This document shows, piece by piece, positions 48,114-60,590 of a stretch of 64,000 nucleotides of DNA. Position 1 is the first letter of the stretch. Each line of letters starts with the position of its first letter. Source of the stretch: Callaeas wilsoni (lineage: Eukaryota; Chordata; Aves; Passeriformes; Callaeidae); contig VWPU01014834.1 in assembly GCA_013398955.1 (NCBI GenBank), positions 62,001-126,000 on the forward strand. Direction: 5' to 3'. The notes under the pieces were generated by a model. The model worked only from the letters and a program-made list of their open reading frames with translations. It had not been told where the DNA came from and did not search any database. The translations under genes and the position numbers were made by a program.

Positions 48114-49907
48114 ATGACAGCTTCAGACCTACCATTTTGAAATGTAGATTTGGTTTTGCAGTGTTTGCTGCAACAGCATAACATGTAACGTTGACCTGTT
48201 TTTTCCAGTTAGCTTTCATGACCTTGAATTTTCTTGTGCCTATTTAAAAGACAAAACCAAACATTTTTATTTAAAATACTGTCACAATAATCAAAGTACA
48301 ACGAGTTCAATAACTAGAAACCTACAGCACAGCTAATAAGGCTTTCTGAGAACATACTTGCTACTGCTATAGCAGCTCTTTCACAGAGGTCATGGCGGGG
48401 AGCCAGAGGAGGTTGAGTAGACAGCTAGGCAACCAGAAAAGAACAAGTTTGTCAGCATGTACAGCTGATTAACGTGAGGATAATTTTCCATAAGCATAGC
48501 CTGCAGTGTTTGCTTAAGGTGGGGGGGTTTAATTTTTCACTAAACTTCCTAAAAGCTAAGCCATTTTTAACTGTGGTAGAAAGTAATTTGTTCAATTCAA
48601 ATGGAATAAGACTCTGTAAGATTTTTATGCTATTTTAACTCTGCCTACACAATGTGGTAGGCTGAGGTGTATTTCATATATAGGCAATATAAGGTTGTTC
48701 CCATGAAGATACATTATGACAATTATTTTTGATAGGTGGTTTTATTCCTACTAGTTAGAGTGATCAGAACAGGAAAACATGAGAAACATTTAGTGGCAGA
48801 AGAGGCAGCCTTTAGTTACTATGTTCTGCTTGTGCATGTCATCTAGATTGCCAACATGTAACAGGAAATAAATTAACTTGCTTTTCTAGGTTGCTTATTG
48901 TTATAAATGTTGCATAACTGGGTGGGAATATGAATACTCTCCTAAATTTTATGGTGTTCCATAACCCAAAATCTCTGTTCAAGTATAACTGAATCATCGT
49001 TCCAACCTCCAAAGCAGCTTCAGGTGTATTCAACTGCTGCACTGAATCTATACTTCTCCTTTCTCTGGCTCTCTCCATGTGCAAGGTCAAGGCTGAAAGG
49101 ACAATATTACCCAGGCCTGTGTCATGCAGACACTTCCTTCACACTGAAATAACCCAGTGTTTGCCTAAGGAATGGTATAAAGCAGATGGACTAAAATAAA
49201 TGCACAAACTTTAAACTTTCAAAAGAGAAGACAAAAATCAGTTCATATTTACACTGCTGGGTTTTTTAAAAATGAAATAATAACTCACTCAGTTGTTAAT
49301 ATTGTTCTTGAATATACAGGATATTTGCCAAGTCTATAACCATGTGTGGTTTATTTCAAATGTGATGCAACCCATAACCTGAATTCTGCTTAATTTTGCA
49401 GTATGAGCTGTCCTTATCCATTATTTATTGTGTTCAAATATGAGGAGGATCAGAATATTAGACAGAAAGAGCACAGTGGCTTTGAGGATGACTTGTAGAA
49501 ATGAGATGAAACTGAGTAGTAAAAACAGCTGTGCTTAAGTGTCTGGATTGAGGATGACTGAAGGGGAGATCTGGGAGTGGTTGGAACCAAGGCATTCCAA
49601 GGCAATGTGGCCTTGGAAAAAAAAATGCAGGTCCCTGGGGCTTCTGGTAAGAGATTCCCACTAAAGCCAGGGAGGCATTAGTGCCGTTGTGCAAGGCCCT
49701 AAAGCACCTTATCAGGAATAATGTGTATGATTCTCTCTGTCCATTTTCTAGAAGTGAATTTAGATTGGAACAGGTTCAGAGGACAGATAGCATGTCTGGG
49801 AGAATAGGAAAGAGGAGATGAGGTATCATGGCAAAACAAAATGACTTAAGACCAAAGAAAATATATAAAAGTTTTAAGTACAGTATACTTCCTGATCAAT
49901 GAATAGG

Positions 49908-49940
49908 TATAATTTCTGTTGACTTGATATAATTTCTGTT
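49908..49940. repeat. 13-bp direct repeat
   Basis: TATAATTTCTGTT occurs at 49908-49920 and again at 49928-49940, separated by 7 bp. Likely a small local duplication. Confidence 0.65.
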
Positions 49941-52619
49941 CCTACATGTAATTTCTTAACAATCTACAGTGACTGCATTGTCATTTTTCAGGTGGTGAGG
50001 GACTTCATTAGCAACAGGGAAGAAATACTTTTTTTTAAAGTAAAGGGTGATGTTAGTTCCAGAAAAGTGTTTAGAAATTAATAACAGATACATTTCTAGA
50101 GATATTTACAGATTCCTAATTCTGAGGACAGTCTGTAATGTGCCTCCAGCAGAATTAAGTGAGGACAAAAGGATTACACTGCTTTAAAGCTGGAGCTCAA
50201 GACAAAGTGCTTCTATACTGTGTTGCTTTTAACACCAAAGGATAGGACTCAATTCACAAAATCCCTTTAGTTTTTCTGTTCATCTTTGTCTTTTAGATAT
50301 GTTGCCATCTAAAAAGTAATAACAAACCCAATCACTGCTATGGAAGGAATTTAAAATCCTTCTGTCTGAAGTTGTCTAAAACTAATAATGATTTGGGGGT
50401 CTATTGAAAAACAGTAGCTTCCAAACAAATCTGTCAAATATAAATTTAAGTCTCTGTTTAGTCTACAGCAGTGAAATTGCTTTGAATAGAAAATACATGA
50501 TAAAATATGTGTAATGGGTCTTGTCAAAAAGCTTTTTCATTCTATTTAGGATTTTCCAATAACAGACAATCTCCATTGCATTTAATAAAAAGTAATAAAA
50601 CTTCTGAAGCCAGAACTGATTGCTAGTTAATTTAAAACAAAGGAAAGTTTAGTACCTCTCTTTGCAGTATACTGCTCATTCTCTGAATCTAGAAGTCAGT
50701 GGTTAAATAAAGTCTCTCTGGGAGGAATTTTCCATTGTGAGTCATAAGCATTGGATTGACAACCTTTTTAGAAATTTAAATGCAATCATATTAAACAGTA
50801 CACTTCTATAAACCCTGAGGGATAAATTTCTTTTTCTTTTACTGGGTGCGGGGGCACTAAGGTGCAGTATCTGAGAAAATGGTTTGTAGAGAGTTTATGT
50901 AGCTGTGAGAAGCCATAAGATTGGGAACTGTCTGGCTGGAACCAGATACCTGTAGTATCCCACCAGGAGGGCAGGATATCTGATGGTACAGAGCCCATCA
51001 GCCAGCAGCAAATATCTAAATGGTGTTTGCCCACAGGAATAAAGCAACGACCACATAAATAACAAATAGTTTGGTTTCTTTCAATATCACGTTACAGCTG
51101 GATATTGCTCTTGCAAACATCGCTTGACGCAAGTATTTCAGTAAAATGAAAATAACTGTCACAATACTTCCTGGCCTGTATTTTGAATGTACAAAATTTA
51201 CAAAAATAATGTCCTCTAAACTTATTTTGTGGTTTCATCAACTTTGTCTCCCATAACTATCGGTTTGGCTTCATTTTGTGTTTTCTCCTATAACCTCTGG
51301 GTAACCTATAAGTGAAAAATGTAAATGTGTGCAAAATGATTAAAAATTTCAAACACCACTCTTGTCACAAAAAAAATAATGCGTAGGTAAAATTACTGTT
51401 CCCCATATTTAAAATAATGAGCAAATGTAATGCCAGTCAACCCACTTGGGATGCTGACCTTACACATGAAGGAGAAAACTAGAGAGATTACTGATGATAT
51501 TGTAATGATGTGCAGGAAGAATGCTGAGAAGAGGGTATGTGAAGATGTTGGACAGCTTTCTGGAACAACAAAGAAGTCATCACCAGCAGGTATTTTGGGA
51601 ATGCGTAACATCCCTGTTCTGATTGAATCCGAGCACTCATAAATGCCAGTGTGTGATCACAATTTTGTGAAGCTACCCCTGGTTGCTGGGCTGGGCTCAT
51701 GGTGATGTTTTTGTACATGAACGCTTCTTGGTAGTGGCAATTCTCAGAGCAGTTCTCAAAGCCTACACAGCTACATGAGCTTAAAAACCACCACTCCCAT
51801 TATAATCCCTTCTGACATTAGGTCAGGCACATGGTGCTCTGCAAGTTTTTTCTTGTTTTCACCCTTCTCCTATCACAACCTCTAGATTGCTTAAGATCTG
51901 GCGCTGGTAGGAGCTTCCTGGGGAAGGGCACCGCAAGGTGGTTGCAAGCTATGTGTGTAGATGCAAACCCCATGCAGCTCAGCACTGTGCTTCTCAGAAG
52001 ACAGGAGTGCCAAAAGAGAAATGCAGTGAGGCCCTGCCACTGTTCAAGAGTGTTACTATTAACATTTTCTGTCTTGTAGCAATAACTTTTGTCAACATCC
52101 ACTTCTACATGTTATTTCATCTTTGTTAATTTAAAGCAAATTATTGTTTCCTGCTAGTGATCAGCTGCTCTAACTTTCCCTTCTCCCTCAAAAACAGCTA
52201 CTAATAATGCATCAAAGCTTGTGCTTTGCTGTACATATGTTTTTCTCTTGGTAAAACTGAATAGCTAAAGTTATGCCAAAAGTTTGAACAAGCAAATGAA
52301 CAAAACCCAGTAAAGAATCTACACAAGTGAATTGTGTTTCAACACATTCCTCTGAGCCAGCCATCAGAGATTTAAAGTATTTGGAAACAAAACAATCCCT
52401 TAACCAATGTAGTCCATAAAGTTAATCAGCCATAATATACTCTCTGAGATTAGCTGTAATTTCCCACCAGCCGTAACCTCTCTCCCTCCAGCAAAACAGG
52501 CACTTTACAGGTCTGTATCACTCCATGTCTCATGCCAGCCCACAATCCAGAGAGCAGCACAGTTATTTACAGTTGGTTTCATTAAAATTGCCATGTATCA
52601 CAGAGATGGGAGCATTTGT

Positions 52620-52680
52620 GCATGTGTATATATGTATATATTTTATGTATATATCTATGTATTATTTATACATATATAAT
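52620..52680. repeat. TA-rich low-complexity tract
   Basis: Imperfect TGTATATA and ATTTATACATATATAAT units, an old degenerate microsatellite. Confidence 0.6.
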
Positions 52681-55600
52681 CACTGTGGTTTTTTGTCCTG
52701 CATGTCTATTCCAACAAGGATGCATGCTGACCACTTGAGTAAAGGAAAACTCTCATGAGAGAAGAACCATTTACTTTCAACAATCTTGTAGAGCATCATT
52801 TGCCTTTGGCCTTTCCAATGCATTTTATACTGGAACATCTGCAGCAGCAAAGGCTATAACTGAACTTTTTGTGGCTTTACTATCTGGATGAGGTTTTATA
52901 GCCTGAGGCTTCAGAACAGGCAGGATTTCCAAGATGCATTTTATTGGAAAACCTTGAACAGCTCTGCTTCTTCACATGGATTTTTGAAATCACTGCTGGA
53001 CGTGCAAGATAATTTGAAACCAAAGTTGTGGAAAACCTCCCACTCTCAAAGTCCTGATGTATTTGCGAATTTTGTAAGCAGTTAACCTATAAATATAAAT
53101 CTCTTCCTATGGTAAATATTTACAATGAATCAAAGAGATCTGTAGTGGGTGCATGTTGAGTTCAACAGATGTAGGAGAATTCAAAGAGACTGCAAACATG
53201 ACTGGTTCTCTGGTGTGTAGTCTTACCTGCAGTGAGGTAGATGATATTTTTACTAAGAAAAGATGTGGGAATATTTCCAGACCCAAAACCGGCCGTAGCT
53301 CAGTACTCAGCACTTTTGTATTCTATTTTCAGGCACCTCTGACTTAAAATTCTAAATCATTCTATGAAATCTCTTTTTAGTTTATAAGCAAGAAGACTTA
53401 TAGCTCTCTTGAGTTTAATTACAGACAGTGAAGGTACAGAGACTTGATCTTATGTATTAAGATTTTTTAAATGTATGATTATTAAATGAAGAAATTTCAA
53501 ATTATTCTGCTTTGTTTGTGCCATATTATTATCAGAATATTAACAAAATCTTTCTTGATTGACAAATATTGATGAAAATAAATCTGGATAAATCTTCTGA
53601 TGGCTTTCCTTTCATAATAATATGTTTATTTCCAGTGTGTCTAGTGATCTCGCACTTTGCCCCAACAAAAATACTGAAAAAGAGAAACTCTAATAACGTG
53701 TTGCTCATTCTAGTATAGGCATGTCAAGGAAGTGCAGAGAACATGACAATTAGCATGGCAATCAATATACCAACTGATGGTGGCAATGCTTTCTGCAGTT
53801 ACAAACCTGGCTCTGGGTTCTCTCAGGCTCTCTCAAAATTCTGTTCAAATTGATGAGCCAAAGTTTAATGTTCAGAGGATTTTCCACTGAAATTATGCCC
53901 TTGTCTTAATTCTGTGAGGATGAGATGCCAATGGCTGGAGCAGAGATTTGGGGAAAGGCATCCCACTTGCTGTCAGGCCCAGGATAGTACAAGTACAGTT
54001 TCTAATCTTGGTGACATTTTCAACAGAAGTAGCACAGCAGGAGATAAATAGGTGGGTGGAATGGCTGGCATTTAGATGAGCCAGACTGCTTGTAACATCA
54101 AAAGAGTTTCAATTCAATAATTGGCCAAAGGGTCAACCAGATTCTTGCCTTGCCTAAGGCAGTTTTTCCATAACGGTTTTGGTCTGTGCAATTGCTTCCG
54201 TACAAACATGGAGCCAGAGAGCCTAGGCAAACTCCTTAATTCTTAGAGGGCTTTGCGTTGGGCTAGGAATTGTCATTTTCTTAAACATTGGACATGTAAT
54301 TACACAGTTTATCTTCCCAAATTATGTTTCTTGCACAAAGTTCTGGTATCTTTTCTCATCACTTGAATAATTGGACTGGTTTGCAATAAACGCTTTTAAT
54401 CTGTGTTGCCTACTTTCTAGGTAATTATGGTCTTGCTAAATAAGTTTTTGTGGAAGCATTGTCTTTTGATTTGCCTTTACAGCTTCATAAATATGAATAT
54501 GTATATCTGTATATCTATATGCATATCTCTTTATATTCTTTTCATACTTCCTTTTTAAGTGGTGCCGTTGTATTTCAGTGATTAGAAAGAGCATTTAATG
54601 TTACTTCACACATTAACCTTTGTTAATGCCACTTTCTATATACATTTAGAAAAGGCAAAATGAACTGAAAGTTCCTCTATATGTAAAGCAACTGTTGCTA
54701 TAATGTATAGTTCCCCTTGTAGGTTCACCACAAAGGATAATGCCAACCTCCTGACACAGCATGTGTAGTCCTCTATTAAGCTATTTTAATGGCTCTTAAT
54801 TTTTTTTTTATTTTTAGAGGTTGTTCTTGAAATATGTATTTAAGGTTCTTTGTTTAAAGTCATTTGGAGTTCTGAATTAAATATCATCCACGGGGCTCAA
54901 AAAATCTTGATAATGTTATTTCTATGAGGCACAAGGGGTAGGATTCATTTGGCTGTGTGCAGATCACTGCAGGAGTTATCTGCACCTATGCTAGTCACAT
55001 AATTTTCCCTTTATAACCAAAGAAAAGTATGAGTCAGCTGATCTACTTCTGATATCTGGCACAGGATGAGATGAACTGCACCTTAAAAGCAACTCTTACT
55101 CCCTAGAGACTTCAAAACGAGCTTTGGTGACCAGTTCAGTATATCACACTTGCACTGGTGATATTTAAAGAGAGGTGAATCCCACGGAGGTGGCTGACAG
55201 TAATTATGAGCATGCCTTTAAACAAGCTTCACCACTACACATTTACTCTTAGCTGTACAGCTGCTTGCATATTAAACGATCTGGTAATACTCAGCCTCCA
55301 CAATACCTGTTTTTTTCTATATTTACAGTATATTGCTGACAATTCTGACTAGTCCTTTAAAAGAAGAAATTTAGATATTAAAAAAAAAAGTCTGCAACTC
55401 GTAAGTTCTAAGAGTGAAGGCAGTGGAATGAGTTTTTAAGTAAATGGGTAGATAGCTATATTATTGTCTTTAAACTTGCAGAAACTTTACTAATGGTCCT
55501 GAAAACATGTGAGTAAAGGCAAACCCACGCATTATGCTTAAATCTATTTTGTATAATTTAATTGAGGCTTAAATTGTAGGCTTAAATACGTAAAAAATCT

Positions 55601-56640
55601 TCTGTATGTGGATTTGAAGTATTTTAACTTACTTCTTGGAATAAGATATTGCCACTGCAAATGTAGCCATTATTTTCTTGATCAACATGTTTTAGCTAAC
55701 CTTTTTTTAAAATTTTATGGAGCTGACCTCAAAAGAATTTTTAAAAAATCTTTCTATGACATTAGCCAAAGTGTCAGAAATCTGTGTAGCATGGTAGGTA
55801 ATCATAATATTGTGCATTTTTTGTATAATAGATCTCAGCCTTGTGCTGAAGTCTTCTGAAACTATGATTGCTTTTTAGACTCAAAGGGCTGCTCTGTAGA
55901 ATTATGAGAACCTTAAAAAAAAAAACAGGGGAGAAATGAAAGAAAAGTTAAAAACAGCTACACTTGCTAAAGAAAATACACTTTCATTTTCACCCACAAG
56001 ATGGTGCCACTTCCTTAATTTAAAGAACAATTTTCCTTTGAAAACCATATAAAAATGACATTTACCAAATTAATCCCCGTGGAAAGAGTGAAGGAGCAGA
56101 GAATTCCTACTAGTGCCTTTAAAATAGCATTTAAATTGCATTTAAATGACATATGGTCCTTGTTCTGGCCCTCTGCAGAAGACTAGGATACATCCTGCCT
56201 GAATTCAGGGACATATTTGCTAATTTGTGTGACAGAAATAGCCTTTTAGTGCATATGGTCACTGCCAGCTCTTCAGCAAGTCATGGTGCTCCATTTGAGT
56301 GCGTTTCTGTTTCTTTCTGTGTACCACAAAAACAATTATTTAGCAAATTTCAAAGCTTTATATCTGAGGAAGTGTACTGAAAATTGGTGATCTGCACAGG
56401 TACAACTGAAATTGAAGAAGAGTGGGGCTGCCTGTGTGTGTGGCTGAGAACCCATCTGACCCATTCACAATATGCTTTTTAGAGCCAAAAGAAGAAGACC
56501 TTTTGGGATACTAACCATGGTTTATTATTCTTTTCACCTCATATGGGTGAAAACCTGAAAGAGAAAGAAAAAAACCCTATGGTTTGTGCAGCACTTTGTC
56601 TATAAAATTATTTTGAAGTCAGATGCTGAAAGAGTAGGAA

Positions 56641-56868
56641 ATGGCAAAAGAGGCAGTCCCTTGGCAGCTCTCTGTCCTCATGCTTGGCTCGCTTTTGCTC
56701 ATCCTCACTGGTCCCTCTGGAGGCCCTGGCCTGTGTCCCAACTCTTCTCCAGGAATCTTCTACCTGCTTCTCTGGTTGGTTGTCCTGTCTGCTTCCCCTC
56801 ACACTCATTTGGTAGCTGCTTCCTCTGTGGTCACTCCAAAAAGTACAGGGGAGCAAAAGAGCATGTGA
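56641..56868 (+). other. 75-codon open frame with two hydrophobic segments (unproven)
   Basis: The ATG has G at -3 and G at +4. The translation has hydrophobic stretches at about residues 10-23 (LSVLMLGSLLLILTG) and 39-51 (GIFYLLLWLVVLSA), suggesting a signal peptide or two membrane passes. It overlaps a longer 150-codon frame in another register (56586-57038). No splice sites, promoter or known family support it, and hydrophobic translation is common for T-rich DNA. Listed as a candidate only. Confidence 0.12.
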
Positions 56869-59034
56869 TGTTTCTCTCTGCTTTTACTTGGGGTTCAAGT
56901 ACCCCAAAAATAGTGTGTAATAATGCAAAAATGTTGGGTAAACTTGACCATGTACAACACATGATGAGACTGTTTTACTTTACTAAGAATAGATGTGTAA
57001 TATTGTGTTTTATCATGGAAATCCTAGTCTGTATTTAAGGTAGAAAAATCAACCTTTCATTCAAATGAATTGTGTGAGTGATTCCTACTGAAAGTCAAAA
57101 CACGTAGCCTCCTACATCTCTCAGGCAGTCTTGTGAGGCTTATTTGAGAGTGTAACCCAAAACTGCTTCCCTTCACGTGGGTTGGAACAGCAGTGTGAAT
57201 AACTGAAATGCTTTCAAGCATTTTTATTGCCCAACAAACTCTTCTGAAATGTAGAAACCCTAATATGGGCAGCCTGGTGACAAAGCATGAGTCCACCTCT
57301 GACCCAGGAAGCAAGTCATTGTCTCAAGGTAGTTCCGCACTCGCACCCTGGCCAGGTGACACAGTGTCATCGATGTGGTAACCCCACGTTCTGGAGGGAA
57401 CAAGTTATTCACCACCTGGGGCATGGCACCATCCCAGTGGGTGTCAGAAGAGATCCTGCAATTCAAATTGCATGAGTGTGGGATTCTGTGTGACTCACAG
57501 CAGTCTGATGACTCCATACCTCATTTGTTTAGGCAAGCTGCAAGCCCAAGGATGCGTCCCAGCCTACGTCACGCAGGTCGTTTCTCCTGTTCCTTATGGG
57601 AGTTCCCCACATGCATATGCTGCCTGTGCATGAAAAACAAAAATTATTTTAAAGATGAGACACGACATTTATGGAAAATGATTGTACTACTTCTTTGAAG
57701 TCTGGAATTGATCTTACGTGGCAAGGCCCTTGGATTTCACTAGTTATGTAAGAAGTAAAATTGCATTTTGTTTTTACTAAAATGGCAACAAGGGGAAGGT
57801 AAATAGAGGGAAAGGAGGAAGAAAACAGAAAAAGCTTTGAAATTAAAATTTTTAAAGTAGTGTTCAATTGAGTTTAATTTGAGTTAAATCTTATTAAAAA
57901 CCTCAGTACACCATATTTCTAAATAGTTCCATTTTATAATAACATATTTTTTATATTATACCATATTTTAGAGGAAATAACCTCTCTTGGTATTCTTTAA
58001 AGTCATAATTAATGCTTCTTCTGTGAAAAAAAAAAGGTATTAATTTGAGACATTTTCTTTTGTATTTCACATTTTAAATTGAATCATACTTCTTTAAATC
58101 AAAATAAAGCCCTCTGTTAGGAAGGGAAAGGAAAAAGGCATGGCAAAGGCAGGAAAATATGGCTTCTGTATCTGGGTAGATTTAGGAGCACATGATCCAA
58201 ACTGTGAACTTCAAGCCAGGAAAAATATTTGCATATTTGCTCTTATTTTCCTCTCTACAATCCATGGAAAACATTTTCTTTTCTTTTCAAGCTAGACGTG
58301 ATTGTTTGGGACAAGTTTTTATCTTGCCGCACTAAGGTAAATGTATCAGGGTTAAAGTGATCTGCCTGGTGACGACGGAATCTCAATCAGACAGAAAGCA
58401 GAAAGGATTGGAAAACAATTCTGCCAAGAAGGAAAAGAAGCTGGAAAGGAAGTTCATACATTAGAAGGATGGTTATTAGAAAGGCTTGTGTCAGAGGCTT
58501 GAGGTGGCATTTTCCCCAGCACTGATTGCTGCTGCCTCTTTGGAGCAAAGGGCTGCTGAGCCCTGCACCCTGCACCCGCAGCACCCCAGAGTGCCAGGAA
58601 CATCACCTGCGTGCTCTCTGTTGTAGGGTGGTGTAACGAAGGTGTGCAGTGCCTGTGGTGTCTGGGTGCTGGTTCTCTCTTCCTCCATCCCTGTTTTGTC
58701 TTCAGCACTTTTTAGAATCCTTCCTCTTTCAGTTCTCCTACGCAGAGATTTTTTTTAAAGGCCAAGGGGCCTAACCAAAGTGAACACTTCTGCAAATATC
58801 TATATTTATGGTATTTCTACTAGCTGACAAGTTTTTGACAAAATTTTATGAACATGAATGTTCAACAATGAAAAGCCTTGAATAGTTTTAAAAATCCAAT
58901 ATTCTTTTTTTTATCAGTAGATTACTGTTACCCTCCGTATTTACCCAAGTTTTGGTTAACAGCAGAGACTTTAGAAAATGAGTCTAAAGTGTGAGGTGCA
59001 TTTTGTGAACAGTGTACTTCTGACTCACTTCTGT

Positions 59035-59065
<31 letters not shown>

Positions 59066-59081
59066 GAGAGAGAGAGAGAGA
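59035..59081. repeat. (AC)13 followed by (AG)n, compound microsatellite
   Basis: Thirteen AC units (59035-59060), then an AGAC junction and about nine AG units. The phase change from AC to AG at the junction is typical of compound microsatellites. Likely polymorphic. Confidence 0.9.
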
Positions 59082-60548
59082 AAAGCAGACTTCACAAAAA
59101 AGTTTTTTCTCAGCTGCTGTCTTATTATTTTCTATTACCATTCAAAGGTACTTATTGTTCCATTTAAAAGTCTTCTATTTCAATATGAAGAAATAACTTG
59201 ATCTCCTGAGGTTTTTTAATGATCCTGCTTGCTTCCTTACCATGTGAGAAAATATATAATTGATGAGATATGACTTAGCCGCTGGCCTCAGCTTCTGCTT
59301 TCTGTCTACACAGTAGAAACAGAAGAAAATTTCCATGCAGAATTATGTGGGAAGTCATGGCTGTTCTTTAGTTTCCTCTTTAGTCAATATAAATTGGCAT
59401 TTTTTTTTCTCCTTATTCATTTATCTCCTGCTGTTGCCTGAAAGTACCATCAGTTGCATAGGCCTATGAGTCAGCCACCTCTCTGCATGAAGCTGAACAA
59501 TAAATTCCATTTCTTCTTCCTTGCACTTTAAATATAGCTTCATTCCTCTGTTCTACTGCGACAAGGTCATTTACTTATTCTCTTCCTGTGTGATCGGGTT
59601 ACCAGCTCCCTTTGGTGTGACAAGGAAAATTAATCTGCATTCAGAAAAAAAGTGAATCCACACATCTTTTTCTAAACCAAAGTGGTTTAGAAAGTGCCAA
59701 AATAATGGCAATATCACAGGAGAAAAAAAGAGAGGAAATATTCTTTGAGTAAAGTGTCTCTTCAGACATCAGTATCTCAGACCTGGCAACTTGTATCTTC
59801 AGACTCAAAGTTTCTCTGTTTAACAGACGTCCTAACAGCAGGGACGTCATAGATCTGATTTTGTGAGAGTTGTTAATAAAGGATTTATTTCTCCAAAACT
59901 GTGTTCTGAGTATGATAAGCTTGTAAATGTTTGTAGGCTTTGAGGTTTAAACACATCTTCTATCTTTTTATTGTAAATGACGATCACCAGAGTAAGATCC
60001 CAGAGTGCAAAGGCCCAGCATGCCAAATATTTTCTCAGGAGCTCCTTGCAAGAATATCTAAAAGCTAAGATTGGCCAAACCACTGGATAGATCCAGAGAA
60101 CATTACTGAAAGGCAAGCTTTTTATGTTTACCTATGGAATTAAACATTTGTGGAAATGCAGAGGCATTGATGTAAGAGGTTCAGTCTTAAATGGATTTTT
60201 AAGTTCTTTAGAAAAAATAAGGAAAGTGAAGAGGGGCTGTCTTGAATTTCTCATGATTTGTGTTAGACTAAGAGTAAGCATCAGATGTTCCTTGGACAGA
60301 ACCTCTAACCACATTGAAAAATTTCCTTATAATACTGTTAAACCCCTGATCTTTGTCCTGGTGAAGTCAAATTGCTAGCCCAAACTTCACGTTGGTGTTG
60401 ACTGATTTGTAACTACCCTGGTATATACAGGTCCAACCTTTTTTTTCCCCTAAAGCTGTGCACACCCACTGTCCTTTCCCACATGGCAGAAGTGCCACTC
60501 ACACGTAGGTGTGTACATATGTTTTTCAGAGACAGTCCTACTTGAAAG

Positions 60549-60590
60549 AGTTTGTGTGTGTATATACATATATATTTGTATATATGTGCT
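60549..60590. repeat. TG/TA microsatellite, imperfect
   Basis: GTGTGTGTATATACATATATATTTG-type sequence continuing to TATATATG, with several interruptions. Confidence 0.7.

Noticed and set aside
56586..57038. 150-codon plus-strand frame
   Set aside because: No recognisable domain and no splice or promoter context. The composition changes along its length, as expected for translated noncoding DNA.
57457..57472. Palindrome TGCAATTCAAATTGCA
   Set aside because: Arms of only 7 bp with a 2-base centre; such short palindromes are expected by chance in a window this size.
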